Counted from the first letter of the stretch, positions 35,755-45,130 are shown. The stretch: 64,000 nt of DNA from CAVYXZ01 sp965223835 (GCA_965223835.1 CBDCXQ010000001.1:3596001-3660000), one strand, 5' to 3'. Translations and numbers: made by a program. Notes: generated by a model from the sequence alone, not told the origin.

Positions 35755-35796
35755 AAAAATCACAGCGTCGTCTCTCACCGGGCGGCGCTGATTTTT
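35755..35796 (+). terminator. Rho-independent terminator after the merR gene
   Basis: AAAAATCA-GCG pairs with CGC-TGATTTTT around a GC-rich loop, ending in a T-run, 13 bases after the regulator's stop codon. The A/T arms make it work in either direction. Confidence 0.65.
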
Positions 35797-35804
35797 GTTA
35801 TAAT
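35796..35804 (+). promoter_or_regulatory. Extended -10 promoter of the Uma2-nfi pair
   Basis: TGTTATAAT gives a perfect TATAAT with TGn, identical to the EamA promoter. It begins at the end of the preceding terminator. Transcription would start near 35811, about 22 bases before the ATG. Confidence 0.55.
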
Positions 35805-35832
35805 ATGGTGGCAGTGAGATAAGGTTCAACCC

Positions 35833-36468
35833 ATGGCGGAAAATATCGTTACCAGTTTAATCACCGGCGAGATCGTTGCCACTGATGTGTCGTTCGAGGA
35901 ATATCTCGAAAAATATGCGGCGAACTTTTGTGAATGGGTGGGCGGAACGGTTGAAAAAATGTCACCAGTCCATGAACGGCATGATTTACTGACCCGATAT
36001 GTTGCGATCGTCGTTGAGGCATATTTTGATCTGCGACCAATTGGCACTTTGCGGCAAGCCCCATTCGTAATGCGCCTACCCGCTACGGGTATTTCGCGTG
36101 AACCAGACCTTCAAATTATTTTGAACACCAATCCACATACGCTGACGCCTACCTACATGGACGGACCCGCCAACATCTGTATTGAGATCGTCTCGCCTGA
36201 GAGCGTACAGCGCGATCATGGTATAAAATTCGAAGAATATGAAAAAGGTGGCGTGCTCGAATACTGGATACTGGACCCCATTCACACAGAAACTCGTTTC
36301 TACCGGCTTAACGAAGAAGGTGTCTATGTCATTCATCAGTCGGATGAAAATGGTTTTTATGAAACGCCGCAACTGCCCGGCCTGCGATTACATGTCCCAA
36401 CCCTCTGGATTGAACCCTTGCCTGGTTTTTACCAGATTGCTAAAGACATTGAAGCCATGATGAAATGA
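35833..36468 (+). CDS. Uma2-family endonuclease
   Basis: A 211-residue second Uma2-family protein, only distantly similar to the one behind rpoD. The fold motifs are FCEWVGGTVEKMSPVHERHD near residue 32, REPDLQIIL with the catalytic Asp near 92, and CIEIVSPESVQRDHGIKFEEYEKGGVLEYWILDP, giving the ExK-type part and the conserved Y-W/V-D ending. Its last four bases overlap the start of the endonuclease V gene (ATGA), so the two are translationally coupled. That puts two predicted nucleases in one transcript. Confidence 0.85.
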   Translation: MAENIVTSLITGEIVATDVSFEEYLEKYAANFCEWVGGTVEKMSPVHERHDLLTRYVAIVVEAYFDLRPIGTLRQAPFVMRLPATGISREPDLQIILNTNPHTLTPTYMDGPANICIEIVSPESVQRDHGIKFEEYEKGGVLEYWILDPIHTETRFYRLNEEGVYVIHQSDENGFYETPQLPGLRLHVPTLWIEPLPGFYQIAKDIEAMMK

Positions 36469-37127
36469 ACATCACCCACCGTCACGACTGGAACCTGACG
36501 CCAGGTGCAGCCATCGCCCTGCAAAAACAGTTAGCTACCGAAACAATCACTGACCAACCACTGGACCTGGACGCCATAAAATTGGTCGCTGGTGTGGATG
36601 TCAGCGTCAAAAATGAGGTATCACAGGCGGCAATTGTCGTTCTCACCTATCCCCAACTCCAGGTGATTGAAACGGTTCGCGCCCAACAGCCAACCCCTTT
36701 CTCCTATATCCCCGGCCTGCTCAGTTTCCGCGAAGGCCCGGTGCTGGAAGAAGCTTTCAGCAAGCTGCAACAGGAGCCGGATGTGTTTATTTTTGATGGT
36801 ATGGGCATCATGCATCCGCGGCGCTTAGGCATTGCCGCGCACATGGGCCTGTGGCTCAACCGCCCAACAATCGGTTGTGGTAAGAATAAATTAGTCGGTA
36901 CATACACGGAGCCGAGCAGCGAAAAAGGTGCGTTCAGCCTATTAACTCATCGCGGTGAGCAATTAGGAGTCGTCTTGCGTACTCGCAAGAATGTCAAGCC
37001 AGTGTTTATTTCAGTGGGTCATCGCGCCGACCTGGATACCGCAATTGAACTCGTCATGAACTGCACCCCCAAATATCGCCTGCCAGAACCCATCCGCCAG
37101 GCCCATAATGCTGCAGGCCGTTACTGA
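36465..37127 (+). CDS. nfi: Endonuclease V (deoxyinosine-specific repair nuclease)
   Basis: Cuts DNA one base 3' of deaminated adenine (inosine). All catalytic residues are present at positions offset by about one or two from the Thermotoga enzyme: Asp45 (VAGVDVSVK), Tyr81 (SYIPGLLSFREGP), Glu90, Asp111 (FDGMGIMHPRRLGIAAHMG) and His117. The C-terminal HRADLDTAIELVMNCTPKYRLPEPIRQAH is also typical. The length of 220 residues is normal. It overlaps the Uma2 gene by 4 bases and converges on a predicted DNA glycosylase. Confidence 0.95.
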   Translation: MNITHRHDWNLTPGAAIALQKQLATETITDQPLDLDAIKLVAGVDVSVKNEVSQAAIVVLTYPQLQVIETVRAQQPTPFSYIPGLLSFREGPVLEEAFSKLQQEPDVFIFDGMGIMHPRRLGIAAHMGLWLNRPTIGCGKNKLVGTYTEPSSEKGAFSLLTHRGEQLGVVLRTRKNVKPVFISVGHRADLDTAIELVMNCTPKYRLPEPIRQAHNAAGRY

Positions 37128-37153
37128 CATAAATCACATCCGAGGAGAATGAA

Positions 37154-37243
37154 GTGCTGATGTTGGAACGGGCCACAGATCTATATCCCAAACATGACAC
37201 CTACCAAACGCCGCGAGATTGTCCAATCATCGGCAATGATTGA
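37154..37243 (+). CDS. Possible 29-residue small protein
   Basis: GTG start seven bases after GAGGAG, reading LMLERATDLYPKHDTYQTP and ending at TGA 37241-37243, in the gap between the convergent nfi and glycosylase genes. The ribosome-binding site is good, but nothing else supports it. It could be a remnant of a gene start. Confidence 0.2.
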   Translation: MLMLERATDLYPKHDTYQTPRDCPIIGND

Positions 37244-37246
37244 GAT

Positions 37247-38341
37247 TCAACTCATTTCAAACTGAACTTCAAATCTCTCGGCATCATCTTCAATAAAGCG
37301 AATTAGCTTCCCGCCTTCTGTTTCCAAGGTAGCTTGACTATCAACCGACAGTTGTCTAAAGGGCGTAATCAGCAAACGAGCGATCTTTTTCTCACGTACT
37401 GTTTTCCAGGTCCCAGCAACGAAACCATCCACCAGAATCGTAGCCACAATCCGCCCCGCAGAGAGAAACACCTTTGGGCGGTCTTCATCAGCAATAATGC
37501 GGCGGCGGTCAGCGTGGCTGATGAGGAGATTATCATATTCAGGAATGAAGCGCACCGGTGCGAGCGTATCTTCCGGCAACACCGACATATCCGGCACATC
37601 CAGCAATTCTTTACCATCTTCGTCCTGATAAATCACAAGCTCCGCTTTGAGTGGTTCTATCTGGCGCTTCAAACTCGTCAGGCCGGTCCAGGTCTGGAAA
37701 TCCATCACGCTGGCAGGGCCAAATGCAGCCAGATAGCGGTGCAACAATGCCCTTAAATCGACTGGTGCTGGCTCAGTACCGAGCCACGATGCTGCCGTGA
37801 CATAATTGGCCCGACTCCCAGCGCCCCAGGTTCCCCCCGGCGGTACTTGCACCAGCGGCAGATTATTGCGGACGGCATAGGCCAGCGCCGCCCCATCGCG
37901 GTCTGGCGCAATCTCCAGTAATCGTTCCCGAATTTCACCCATCGAACGTGGCGCTTCATCAAGGTAATCACGGGCGGTGTTAACCAGGGCAGCAATATCC
38001 AGACCCTGCGCTTTTTTACCAAAGAACGCTTTCAACGCACGGTCCAACGCCGGTTGCAATGTTGGCTGTACACGCTGATGATCCTCAGCCGTCACCAGAT
38101 GCAATGTCGAACGCAACAATGGCGCTCGTACAATCTGCCGCTTCTCCATCAGTCCCGTTAAATCATCGCGCTCAAAACCTTTTAAACGGGTCCATAAACC
38201 AATGTAAGGCGGATTGGGAATCTGGGCCTGTAGCGCGACCAAATGGGCCGTCGCAACCATGATTGAACAGGTTTCACGTTGCAGCAACAGCTGCCGGGCC
38301 AATAGCGTTCGGTTCAATTCGCGCAGGTTCAATGCCTTCAT
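37247..38341 (-). CDS. AlkZ-like winged-helix DNA glycosylase (HTH_42 family)
   Basis: A 364-residue protein of the winged-helix family (Pfam HTH_42) that includes Streptomyces AlkZ and E. coli YcaQ, which remove bulky or cross-linked bases. The catalytic Q-x-Q motif is at residues 38-40 (VALQAQIPNPPYIGLWTRL), the AlkZ pattern rather than the QxD of YcaQ. Further family blocks are RAPLLRSTLHLVTAEDH, FGPASVMDFQTWTGL, FIPEYDNLLISHADR and VDGFVAGTWK. The ATG at 38341 fits the family N-terminus (LNLRELNRTLLARQLLLQR). It converges on nfi. Substrate unknown. Confidence 0.8.
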   Translation of the reverse strand: MKALNLRELNRTLLARQLLLQRETCSIMVATAHLVALQAQIPNPPYIGLWTRLKGFERDDLTGLMEKRQIVRAPLLRSTLHLVTAEDHQRVQPTLQPALDRALKAFFGKKAQGLDIAALVNTARDYLDEAPRSMGEIRERLLEIAPDRDGAALAYAVRNNLPLVQVPPGGTWGAGSRANYVTAASWLGTEPAPVDLRALLHRYLAAFGPASVMDFQTWTGLTSLKRQIEPLKAELVIYQDEDGKELLDVPDMSVLPEDTLAPVRFIPEYDNLLISHADRRRIIADEDRPKVFLSAGRIVATILVDGFVAGTWKTVREKKIARLLITPFRQLSVDSQATLETEGGKLIRFIEDDAERFEVQFEMS

Positions 38342-38474
38342 ATCATTCCTTTCAGCCGGAATTGCCGTATCATAAGCAAAATACTACATATTCAGCGGCA
38401 ACCCATCAGATTGCACGCTAAAAAAGGAGTTATTAGAGCAATGGCAGTCACCAAACTATATAAATTTTGCGTAA

Positions 38475-38666
38475 TCAGACGCGCGGCAAGGGCGTGGTCG
38501 GAACAACCGGCGGCGGTTGTGTGATCGCGATCAAGGTTGGACCGAGGAGCATCGCCAATAGGGTAATAATGACGATGATGGCGATGACCGCATAAACAAT
38601 GCGCCATCGGGTCCAGAATGGTGGCTCAACTGGCTCAAGATAATCGTTCCAGCTATCGTCGTACAT
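38475..38666 (-). CDS. Small membrane protein with proline-rich tail
   Basis: 63 residues: an acidic, aromatic N-terminus (MYDDSWNDYLEPVEPPFW), one strong membrane helix (about 23-45, VYAVIAIIVIITLLAMLLG), then an external or cytoplasmic tail rich in Pro and Thr. No family recognised. Its ATG overlaps the last base of the stop codon of the 38666-39421 gene (TAATG), so the two are co-translated and may act together. Confidence 0.6.
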   Translation of the reverse strand: MYDDSWNDYLEPVEPPFWTRWRIVYAVIAIIVIITLLAMLLGPTLIAITQPPPVVPTTPLPRV

Positions 38667-39421
38667 TATTCAACCAGCGCACGCTGGGGGAAAACCATCT
38701 TTTCCAACGTACTGGTGCCGCGTTCGAGGGCTTTCTGATTTGCCCGCTCAAAATCGTTGTGCAAATCGCGAATACGATTCAACTGTGCGGTGGCTGGCTC
38801 GAGGTTAAATACCACAAAGGTTACAGCGTGTTCGCCCAGTGCCAGGACTAACCAGTGCCCATCGGCCAGTGCCTTGCGAGCTAACCCGGTGCGCGGACGT
38901 TTTGGCATGTTGATTAATGCTCGCAGCGCGGGTTCAATGGTTTGCAATCGAGGTTGTTGTTCTCCGCCCATCATCAAGGGTCGCGGCCAACTCAGGCGAA
39001 AGATTACATAATACAGGCAGCGGGCAGTGAAATGGTCACGCAAGAATGACGTGTGACCGGGCCGAGCCACCTGCTCCCACGCGTTACTATCCGGGTTGCG
39101 TTCCACCAACCGTTCGATTATCATGCGCTGTTCATCATAGCGCCCATACATAGCGTTAAATTGGGCGCGGTTGATTTTGCCATTGGCGAATTCGTTGGCA
39201 ACATTTTCCATTTTGCGGCGGATGACTTCCAACGCGAGGCCAGGATCCTTCGGGTTCGTGCTTGGTTCCAGCGGTTCTGTCACGGGTAGTTGGTCGGGTT
39301 GAATGTCTCGTGGTCGAGCGGATGGTGCATCGGGAGCCTGCGGGCGAATCGGTGAGCGCAGTGGACCGTTTGGGGGTTCATTGGGGTCGGTGGGTGAGGA
39401 TGGATGATCGTTCACAGGCAT
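38666..39421 (-). CDS. Uncharacterised protein with proline-rich N-terminus
   Basis: 251 residues from the ATG at 39421. Residues 1-70 are low-complexity and Pro/Asp-rich, probably disordered. Residues 75-125 look helical (EVIRRKMENVANEFANGKINRAQFNAMYGRYDEQRMIIERL), a pattern seen in short-SHOCT-like oligomerisation segments. The C-terminal half (KALADGHWLVLALGEHAVTFVVFNLEPATAQLNRIRDLH) looks like a small alpha/beta ligand or profilin-like domain. I do not recognise the whole protein. It is coupled to the downstream small membrane protein. Confidence 0.6.
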   Translation of the reverse strand: MPVNDHPSSPTDPNEPPNGPLRSPIRPQAPDAPSARPRDIQPDQLPVTEPLEPSTNPKDPGLALEVIRRKMENVANEFANGKINRAQFNAMYGRYDEQRMIIERLVERNPDSNAWEQVARPGHTSFLRDHFTARCLYYVIFRLSWPRPLMMGGEQQPRLQTIEPALRALINMPKRPRTGLARKALADGHWLVLALGEHAVTFVVFNLEPATAQLNRIRDLHNDFERANQKALERGTSTLEKMVFPQRALVE

Positions 39422-39527
39422 TAATCTTTCTACCGACAATATAACCATAGTACCACAGAAATTACGCTGAAAAAAATACGTTACAATCTTTTTTTAGACG
39501 ATTTTCAAGCCAAATTGAAAGGTGTGC

Positions 39528-40487
39528 ATGTTCCAACCCCGGCATTACGGACTCTACTTTTCTAATGAAAATATTCAACGTGCTAGAACGCAACAAAACG
39601 ACGACACAGGCGCTGATGTCTGGGCCATTTTGCGCCAGCGTAAGCCCTTAGATTTAATGGAGATCGCCCAATGGAGCGGGTTGCTGTTCCGCTTTGCTGA
39701 TGATGTTGATGCGGGTTCCCGTGCCGTTGAGATTCTACAGCAAGGGGCCACGTGGGAGCCGGGTAGCAAGGTCGACCAAATTGCAACGTTAATGACCTGG
39801 GCACAGTGTTTTGAGATGGTGCGCGATCATCCGCAATTTGGAAAGTCGGCAACCTGGTTGGAACACTTTGCTGAGGCCGTAAGCATCGCTAATGCTGAGA
39901 GGAAAGCACTCTATGTTGAGCAGGTGTGGCTTAATGCTTTGAACATGGCAGCCAGCATCGTCCTGGAAGACGAGCATTTATTCACTAGAGCTGCGACGAC
40001 GTTTAAAGAGATTATTCAGCGTGATGTTCATCCCGATGGTTATATTCGACCGGCGGCAGAAGGAGAGAAAGGTTTGAGCCTCCACCGCATGTTGTTGACC
40101 GCTCAAGCCCTGATCTTGACCGCCGAAGCAGCCAGCCATGTCGGCGAAGACTTATGGACATTTAGCGAACGCGGAGTGTCAGCGCTAACGCCAACACCGT
40201 ATCTGCTTTATTACTATTACTATCCCGAAAAATGGCGCTGGGACGCAGACATTGAAGGCAATGAAGTGCCAGCAGAAGGTGATTCGCTGCTGTCAGTAGC
40301 CGATATTCAGGCCCTTTATCGACGACATGGTGGCCTGTGGGAGATGGCACAACGGCGCAGTTTCTCGAAAGATCGACAGATGCTGCTGAATGATCTGCGC
40401 CCGGTGGTTGATGTGTGGGGTGGCGGGTTGGTGACACTTACGCATGGTTTTGGCGAACCAACTAAGCGGCGCTTCGGGTTATTCTAA
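39528..40487 (+). CDS. Alginate-lyase-like (alpha/alpha toroid) protein
   Basis: 319 residues with no signal peptide. It resembles the helical toroid of the alginate lyase/heparinase type: an Asn- and Trp-containing block VEQVWLNALNMAASIVLED, then FKEIIQRDVHPDGYIRP, LSLHRMLLTAQALILTAEAASHVGEDLW and the Tyr-rich PYLLYYYYYPEKWRWD. A lyase acting on uronic-acid polysaccharides would normally be exported, so a cytoplasmic role or a related enzyme is possible. The ATG at 39528 follows GAAAGG; a GTG two codons upstream is too close to it. It stands alone. Confidence 0.55.
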   Translation: MFQPRHYGLYFSNENIQRARTQQNDDTGADVWAILRQRKPLDLMEIAQWSGLLFRFADDVDAGSRAVEILQQGATWEPGSKVDQIATLMTWAQCFEMVRDHPQFGKSATWLEHFAEAVSIANAERKALYVEQVWLNALNMAASIVLEDEHLFTRAATTFKEIIQRDVHPDGYIRPAAEGEKGLSLHRMLLTAQALILTAEAASHVGEDLWTFSERGVSALTPTPYLLYYYYYPEKWRWDADIEGNEVPAEGDSLLSVADIQALYRRHGGLWEMAQRRSFSKDRQMLLNDLRPVVDVWGGGLVTLTHGFGEPTKRRFGLF

Positions 40488-40561
40488 CTACTCTGCGCTT
40501 GAATCGCCTTCATCTGCTGGCGAATTTTTTCCTGGTCGGCGGGTGTATATACTCGAGTAGA
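40488..40561 (-). pseudogene. Possible remnant of a minus-strand gene 3' end
   Basis: About 24 codons ending in TAG read STRVYTPADQEKIRQQMKAIQ on the minus strand, with protein-like composition, but the frame is closed by a stop just upstream and has no start. Probably the tail of a decayed gene. The rest of the 200-base gap (to 40690) shows nothing clear. Confidence 0.25.
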
Positions 40562-40690
40562 TTAATAGCAAGTAGTAAATCCCAATTTGGATACAGAGCA
40601 ACACAACACGCTTTAAGCACATTATCCCTACAATACCACAATTTTCCGGTACAATCTTGCTGCCATGAATAGACGCAGGAGACCCGGCTC

Positions 40691-42067
40691 ATGAAAGTAA
40701 CAGCAGCGGTCATCGACCAATTGCAGACGCTAGTTGGCACAGCGAATGTCAGCACGGCTCAGGCTGATATTGACCTGCATGCCCGCGATCAATCACATCA
40801 TGACGCCCATACCAGTGAGGTCGTGGTGTGGCCGCAGACCGGGCACCAGGTCGCAGACATTTTGCGATTGGCAAATGAGCAGCGCATTCCCGTGACACCA
40901 TGGGGGGTGGGCACCTCGCTGGAAGGCAATCCGATCCCATTACACGGGGGCATCCTGTTGTCATTTGAACGCATGAACCGGATTATCGAAGTCCATGCTG
41001 ATGATTTTCAAGTCACGGTCCAGCCCGGTATTGGGCACAAAGACCTCAACACCCAGCTTGCGCGTTACGGGCTGTTCTTCGCTCCCGATCCGGGCGCAAA
41101 TGCTACCATCGGCGGGATGCTGGCAAACAATGCCGCCGGTATCCGTACCGTCAGGTATGGTGCCAGCAAAGACAATGTGTTGCAAATGCAGGTCGCCCTC
41201 GCCGATGGTCAGTTGATACGAGTAGGATCGCGCTCCGTTAAACAATCCGCTGGTTATGATCTATTGCACTTGTTTGTGGGTAGTGAAGGGACATTGGGCG
41301 TCATCACGGAAGCGACCTTAAAATTGATTCCGGTAGCCGGGCACATGAGCGCTGCACTGGCCGAGTTCGAATCAATCGCGGCGGCGGTGGAAGCAGTCGT
41401 AGCCATTCGCGGTAGTGGGCTGGACCCCGCAGCGTTGGAACTGATTGATGAACAACATGCCCGGATGCTGACAGCGGCTGAAGGCGTTGACCTGTCCGGT
41501 AAGCCCACCCTGTTTATGGAGTTCCATGCTGCACACGAAGCCGGGCTGACACTGGGCCTGGAGATGGTACAGGATATTTGTGAGGAGTTGGGCGCAGTTC
41601 GGTTTACAGCCACCACGAACCCGGCAGAACGCCGCAAGCTGTGGCATGCGCGTCATGCAGCCTATGAAATCACGGTCCGCACTTTCCCTAATCAGAAATT
41701 GTATCTGGGCGATGTGGCGGTGCCAATTAGTGCCTACCCGGAATTAATCGCCTATATCGAAGCGGTCCGCGATGAATATCAAGTCGCCTTGTTTTTGCTC
41801 GGTCATGCCGGTGATGGCAATATCCATACCGTTCAACCTTATGCCACCGAAGCGGAATATCAAATCTGCGCCGAGATTAACGCCCGCATCGTCCGCAAGG
41901 CACAGGACCTACAGGGTACGGCTACTGGCGAACATGGTGTGGGTATCGGCAAAGCGCGTTATATGCTGCACGAGCATGGCCCGGCTTTGGCTGTGATGCG
42001 GGCAATTAAACGCACGCTTGACCCGAATGGTATTTTGAACCCAGGCAAGATCTTCCATGATGATTAA
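40691..42067 (+). CDS. FAD-linked oxidase, glycolate oxidase GlcD / D-lactate dehydrogenase type
   Basis: 458-residue flavoprotein that oxidises a 2-hydroxy acid such as D-lactate or glycolate. The PCMH-type FAD domain is at about 40-215: TPWGVGTSLEGNPIPLHGGILLS, then DPGANATIGGMLANNAAGIRTVRYG, LLHLFVGSEGTLGVITEATLKL. The C-terminal domain shows FLLGHAGDGNIHTVQPY and GTATGEHGVGIGKARYM, typical metal/substrate residues. The length is normal for GlcD. The ATG at 40691 follows a weak GGAG. Usual partner genes (glcE, glcF) are absent here. It converges on the serine hydrolase gene. Confidence 0.9.
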   Translation: MKVTAAVIDQLQTLVGTANVSTAQADIDLHARDQSHHDAHTSEVVVWPQTGHQVADILRLANEQRIPVTPWGVGTSLEGNPIPLHGGILLSFERMNRIIEVHADDFQVTVQPGIGHKDLNTQLARYGLFFAPDPGANATIGGMLANNAAGIRTVRYGASKDNVLQMQVALADGQLIRVGSRSVKQSAGYDLLHLFVGSEGTLGVITEATLKLIPVAGHMSAALAEFESIAAAVEAVVAIRGSGLDPAALELIDEQHARMLTAAEGVDLSGKPTLFMEFHAAHEAGLTLGLEMVQDICEELGAVRFTATTNPAERRKLWHARHAAYEITVRTFPNQKLYLGDVAVPISAYPELIAYIEAVRDEYQVALFLLGHAGDGNIHTVQPYATEAEYQICAEINARIVRKAQDLQGTATGEHGVGIGKARYMLHEHGPALAVMRAIKRTLDPNGILNPGKIFHDD

Positions 42068-42116
42068 CCGTGCTTTAATTCTAACTTCAGATCTTAATCG
42101 TTCAAACGAACACCCA

Positions 42117-43688
42117 CTAGCTTGAGCGCTCAAAGTAAATGCCAGATGCCCGTTCATCAATCAGCCTAAAGCCGGTGACCTCACCTGGCTTCCGAACAAA
42201 ATGCCACTCGCTACCGCCACCAGAAAATTGGTCGATTGCAATGGGTCGCAACCGCACATTTTCTAGTTCAGGATGTTGTACCAATAGGCCAGCATCAAGA
42301 ATCGTCAGATTGTAGGTTGTCTGTAATTCAGTCGATGTATAAACTCCGACATAAGCAGCAAGATCATCAAGACTTAAGTTAGGAACTTCGAGTCTATCCA
42401 GCACCCGATCGGCCTGCGGATCGACCGGTGTATGCGGGTCAGCTACCAACATGACCTTTTCGGCACGATCAGGTCGCCAAAAAACATGATCGGACACCGG
42501 CACCAGTGACACTCTTAAATTCTCGTGAACCACCAATTCCAGATAATCCGCTTCGAGTACAACATCAAAGATTGACCGATTATCACGAGCGCGGTATTTC
42601 CCTGTCATAGTAACCAGGTTCTCCGCTGCCAACTTGATCGCTGCCGGTGCTGGTTCCGGCGCTTCCAGTTCATCAGCCAGGAACAAATCAGCTACAGCGT
42701 ATACAATCTCGTTCGGTTTAAAATTACCGCTGTTGGAAAGGCAAATTACCGTAAATTGTTGTTCAGGAAAGCGCCACATTTGCGCCTGACAGGCCGCATT
42801 GCCACCACTATGTTGAACCGATCTTAAGCCCCGATACGAATCTAAAACCAGACCAAAAGCATAATGCAGCGTGGTATGATTGATCGGACGCGATCGATGC
42901 ATCAAATCCAAAAAAGTGGGATCACCATCAGTCAGTCGATTATCATAAAAATTCTGGTCCCAGCGGGCAAGATCCATAACCGTCGTGTAAAAATTGAAAT
43001 CACCCACAACACTCGCATGGACGTTAATTGACTTCATCACACCACTTGCATCACGGCGATAGCTGGCCGCACGATTCATAATCAGCATCTGATGATCGTC
43101 GCGAAAGACCGAATGCTCCATACCCAGCGGCTCAAAGATATTTTCCTGACAGAATTGCCGAAATGATTGACCGGCAATCCGCGCAACGATTAGTGCCAGC
43201 AGGACATAGCCGCTGTTGCTATAGGCAAATTGCGTGCCCGGCGTAAAATATAACCCTTGCTGTTGGGCTAAAATTGCCAATACGCGGTCAACCGTCCACA
43301 AATCATCACCCCGTCCCGAAAGCCGGGCCAACCGCGCCCAATCCCGAATCCCGCTCGTATGATGAACCAGATTCATGACCGTGATGGTGGTGCCGTAATC
43401 TGGTAGCTCCGGGATATACTGGCGAATGTCATCATCCGGTTGCAACATGCCCTTCGTTATGAGGATAGCAATGGCCGCAGCCGTAAACTGTTTGGCAACG
43501 GAAGCAACTGGAAAGACGGTTGTCGGTTTAATTGGCACGCCTAGCTCGATATTCGCCATGCCATACCCTTGCTGATAGATCACTTCACCATGCTGGACAA
43601 TTGCAAGAGCGGCCCCCGGTGACTGGATACTGTCCCACGCGGTAAAAAGTGCATCTACCGATTTAATCCGATCAGTCATGATACTCAT
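42117..43688 (-). CDS. Serine hydrolase of the beta-lactamase/class C family
   Basis: About 523 residues. The N-terminal 340 residues are a penicillin-binding-protein-like serine hydrolase: the SxxK motif is in FPVASVAKQFTAAAIAILI and the YxN motif is YSNSGYVLLALIV. HSGGNAACQAQMWRF may supply the third (KTG-like) element. The C-terminal 170 residues are a lipocalin-like beta region often attached to these peptidase/esterases. No signal peptide is seen, so it probably acts in the cytoplasm or on a small ester or peptide. The start is ATG at 43688 or 43679; upstream codons are less convincing. Confidence 0.85.
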   Translation of the reverse strand: MSIMTDRIKSVDALFTAWDSIQSPGAALAIVQHGEVIYQQGYGMANIELGVPIKPTTVFPVASVAKQFTAAAIAILITKGMLQPDDDIRQYIPELPDYGTTITVMNLVHHTSGIRDWARLARLSGRGDDLWTVDRVLAILAQQQGLYFTPGTQFAYSNSGYVLLALIVARIAGQSFRQFCQENIFEPLGMEHSVFRDDHQMLIMNRAASYRRDASGVMKSINVHASVVGDFNFYTTVMDLARWDQNFYDNRLTDGDPTFLDLMHRSRPINHTTLHYAFGLVLDSYRGLRSVQHSGGNAACQAQMWRFPEQQFTVICLSNSGNFKPNEIVYAVADLFLADELEAPEPAPAAIKLAAENLVTMTGKYRARDNRSIFDVVLEADYLELVVHENLRVSLVPVSDHVFWRPDRAEKVMLVADPHTPVDPQADRVLDRLEVPNLSLDDLAAYVGVYTSTELQTTYNLTILDAGLLVQHPELENVRLRPIAIDQFSGGGSEWHFVRKPGEVTGFRLIDERASGIYFERSS

Positions 43689-43765
43689 TCCGCAAAAGTA
43701 CACCAGCATTTATTGTGGATCTGAGCAAAAAGTCATGAAACAGAAGCGTTCATATACTTAACCTG

Positions 43766-45130
43766 TCACAGGCGGCTCGCCAGCAAAGCCCCGGCAATTG
43801 ACAGGTAAATAAACAGGCCAGTGGCATCAACCAGCGTCGAAATCATCGGCGCAGAAACGACGGCAGCGTCAATCCCGATGCGAGTCGCAATCAGCGGAAT
43901 TAGCGAACCGATGACGTTGGCCCATGTGCAAATCGTGATAATCGACAAGCCAATGACGATTGCCAATTGTATATCACCATCCCAGATATAGGCGCGAGTA
44001 GCGGCCACAACACTGAGAGCAAGACCTAAGAGCAACCCACCTAATAATTCACGACGAAAGACGCGGAAAATATCGCGAAAGCGAATATCATGCACGGCCA
44101 GCCCGCGAATAATTGTAGAGACTGTTTGTGCGCCAGTATTACCACCCGTACCAATTAGCAACGGAATGTAAAATGATAGCTGCACTACTGCTGACAACTG
44201 GGTATCAAACAGCCGCATAACGGTTCCAGTCAATGTATCGGCCACCATCAACAACAGCAGCCAGCCAAACCGACTTCGCAACACGCGGAACAGCGGAATG
44301 GTGAAATAGGGCTGGTCAACCCCGGTGCTTTCGACACCGCCAAAGCGCAGAATATCCTCGGTGTTTTCTTCGACCAGCACGTCAATAATATCATCTACGG
44401 TAATGATGCCGAGCAAAATCCCACTTTCATCCACCACCGGAATTGCCAGAAAATTGTAATGGGCGACACGGCGGGCGACGACTTCCTGATCTTCCTCCGG
44501 GTCTACCGTGACCAACTGAGTCGCCATATAATCTTTGACCCGTGTTTGAGGGTCAACAGTGATGGTTTCGCGCAACGAGGTAACGCCGAGAAGCCGCTTG
44601 TTATCATCAATCACGTAGAGATTCGTAACGGTTTCGACTTCGCTATCGACTCGACGAGTATGAGCCAGGGCCTGCGCAGCGGTCATATCCTGCGTGATAT
44701 GAACATAGCGCTCGGTCATCAGCAAACCCGCACTCTGCGGCGGATATTGCATGAGGCGCGTTACTTCAGCCGCGTCTTCCGGCTCCATCGCCGCCAGCAA
44801 TTCTTCCTGAAGTTCCGGCACATCTTCCGTCAAGATCTCAACTGCATCGTCCATCGGCAACGAATCTAACAGATCACCAGCATCCTCCACTGGCAAACGG
44901 GTGAAAAGTTCACGAGTGGCGTCAGTCCCCACTTCATCCAGCACTTCTGCCTGACTATCCGCTTCCAGCAACTGGAATACTTTATACTGTTGTTCCGAAT
45001 CCAATCTCTCCAGCACCATCGCGATGTCAGCAGGATGCTGCTCGGCCAGAATCTCTTTGAGACTGACAAGCTGGTCGGCTTCCAGCGCTTCACGGACCTG
45101 GGGTTCCAGTCGATCCACGATTGCAGACAT
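43766..45130 (-). CDS. mgtE: Magnesium transporter MgtE
   Basis: Mg2+-gated magnesium channel of the cytoplasmic membrane. Residues 1-130 form the helical N domain (LKEILAEQHPADIAMVLERL). Residues 135-255 form two CBS domains (LLMTERYVHITQDMTAAQAL, VDESGILLGIITVDDIIDVL). Residues 285-454 form five membrane helices with the pore residues GTGGNTGAQ and LVDATGLFIYLSIAG. The 454-residue length is normal. Its start has a very strong AGGAGGTGG ribosome-binding site. A long, structured leader precedes it, and a hyperacidic protein gene lies upstream on the same strand. Confidence 0.96.
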   Translation of the reverse strand: MSAIVDRLEPQVREALEADQLVSLKEILAEQHPADIAMVLERLDSEQQYKVFQLLEADSQAEVLDEVGTDATRELFTRLPVEDAGDLLDSLPMDDAVEILTEDVPELQEELLAAMEPEDAAEVTRLMQYPPQSAGLLMTERYVHITQDMTAAQALAHTRRVDSEVETVTNLYVIDDNKRLLGVTSLRETITVDPQTRVKDYMATQLVTVDPEEDQEVVARRVAHYNFLAIPVVDESGILLGIITVDDIIDVLVEENTEDILRFGGVESTGVDQPYFTIPLFRVLRSRFGWLLLLMVADTLTGTVMRLFDTQLSAVVQLSFYIPLLIGTGGNTGAQTVSTIIRGLAVHDIRFRDIFRVFRRELLGGLLLGLALSVVAATRAYIWDGDIQLAIVIGLSIITICTWANVIGSLIPLIATRIGIDAAVVSAPMISTLVDATGLFIYLSIAGALLASRL

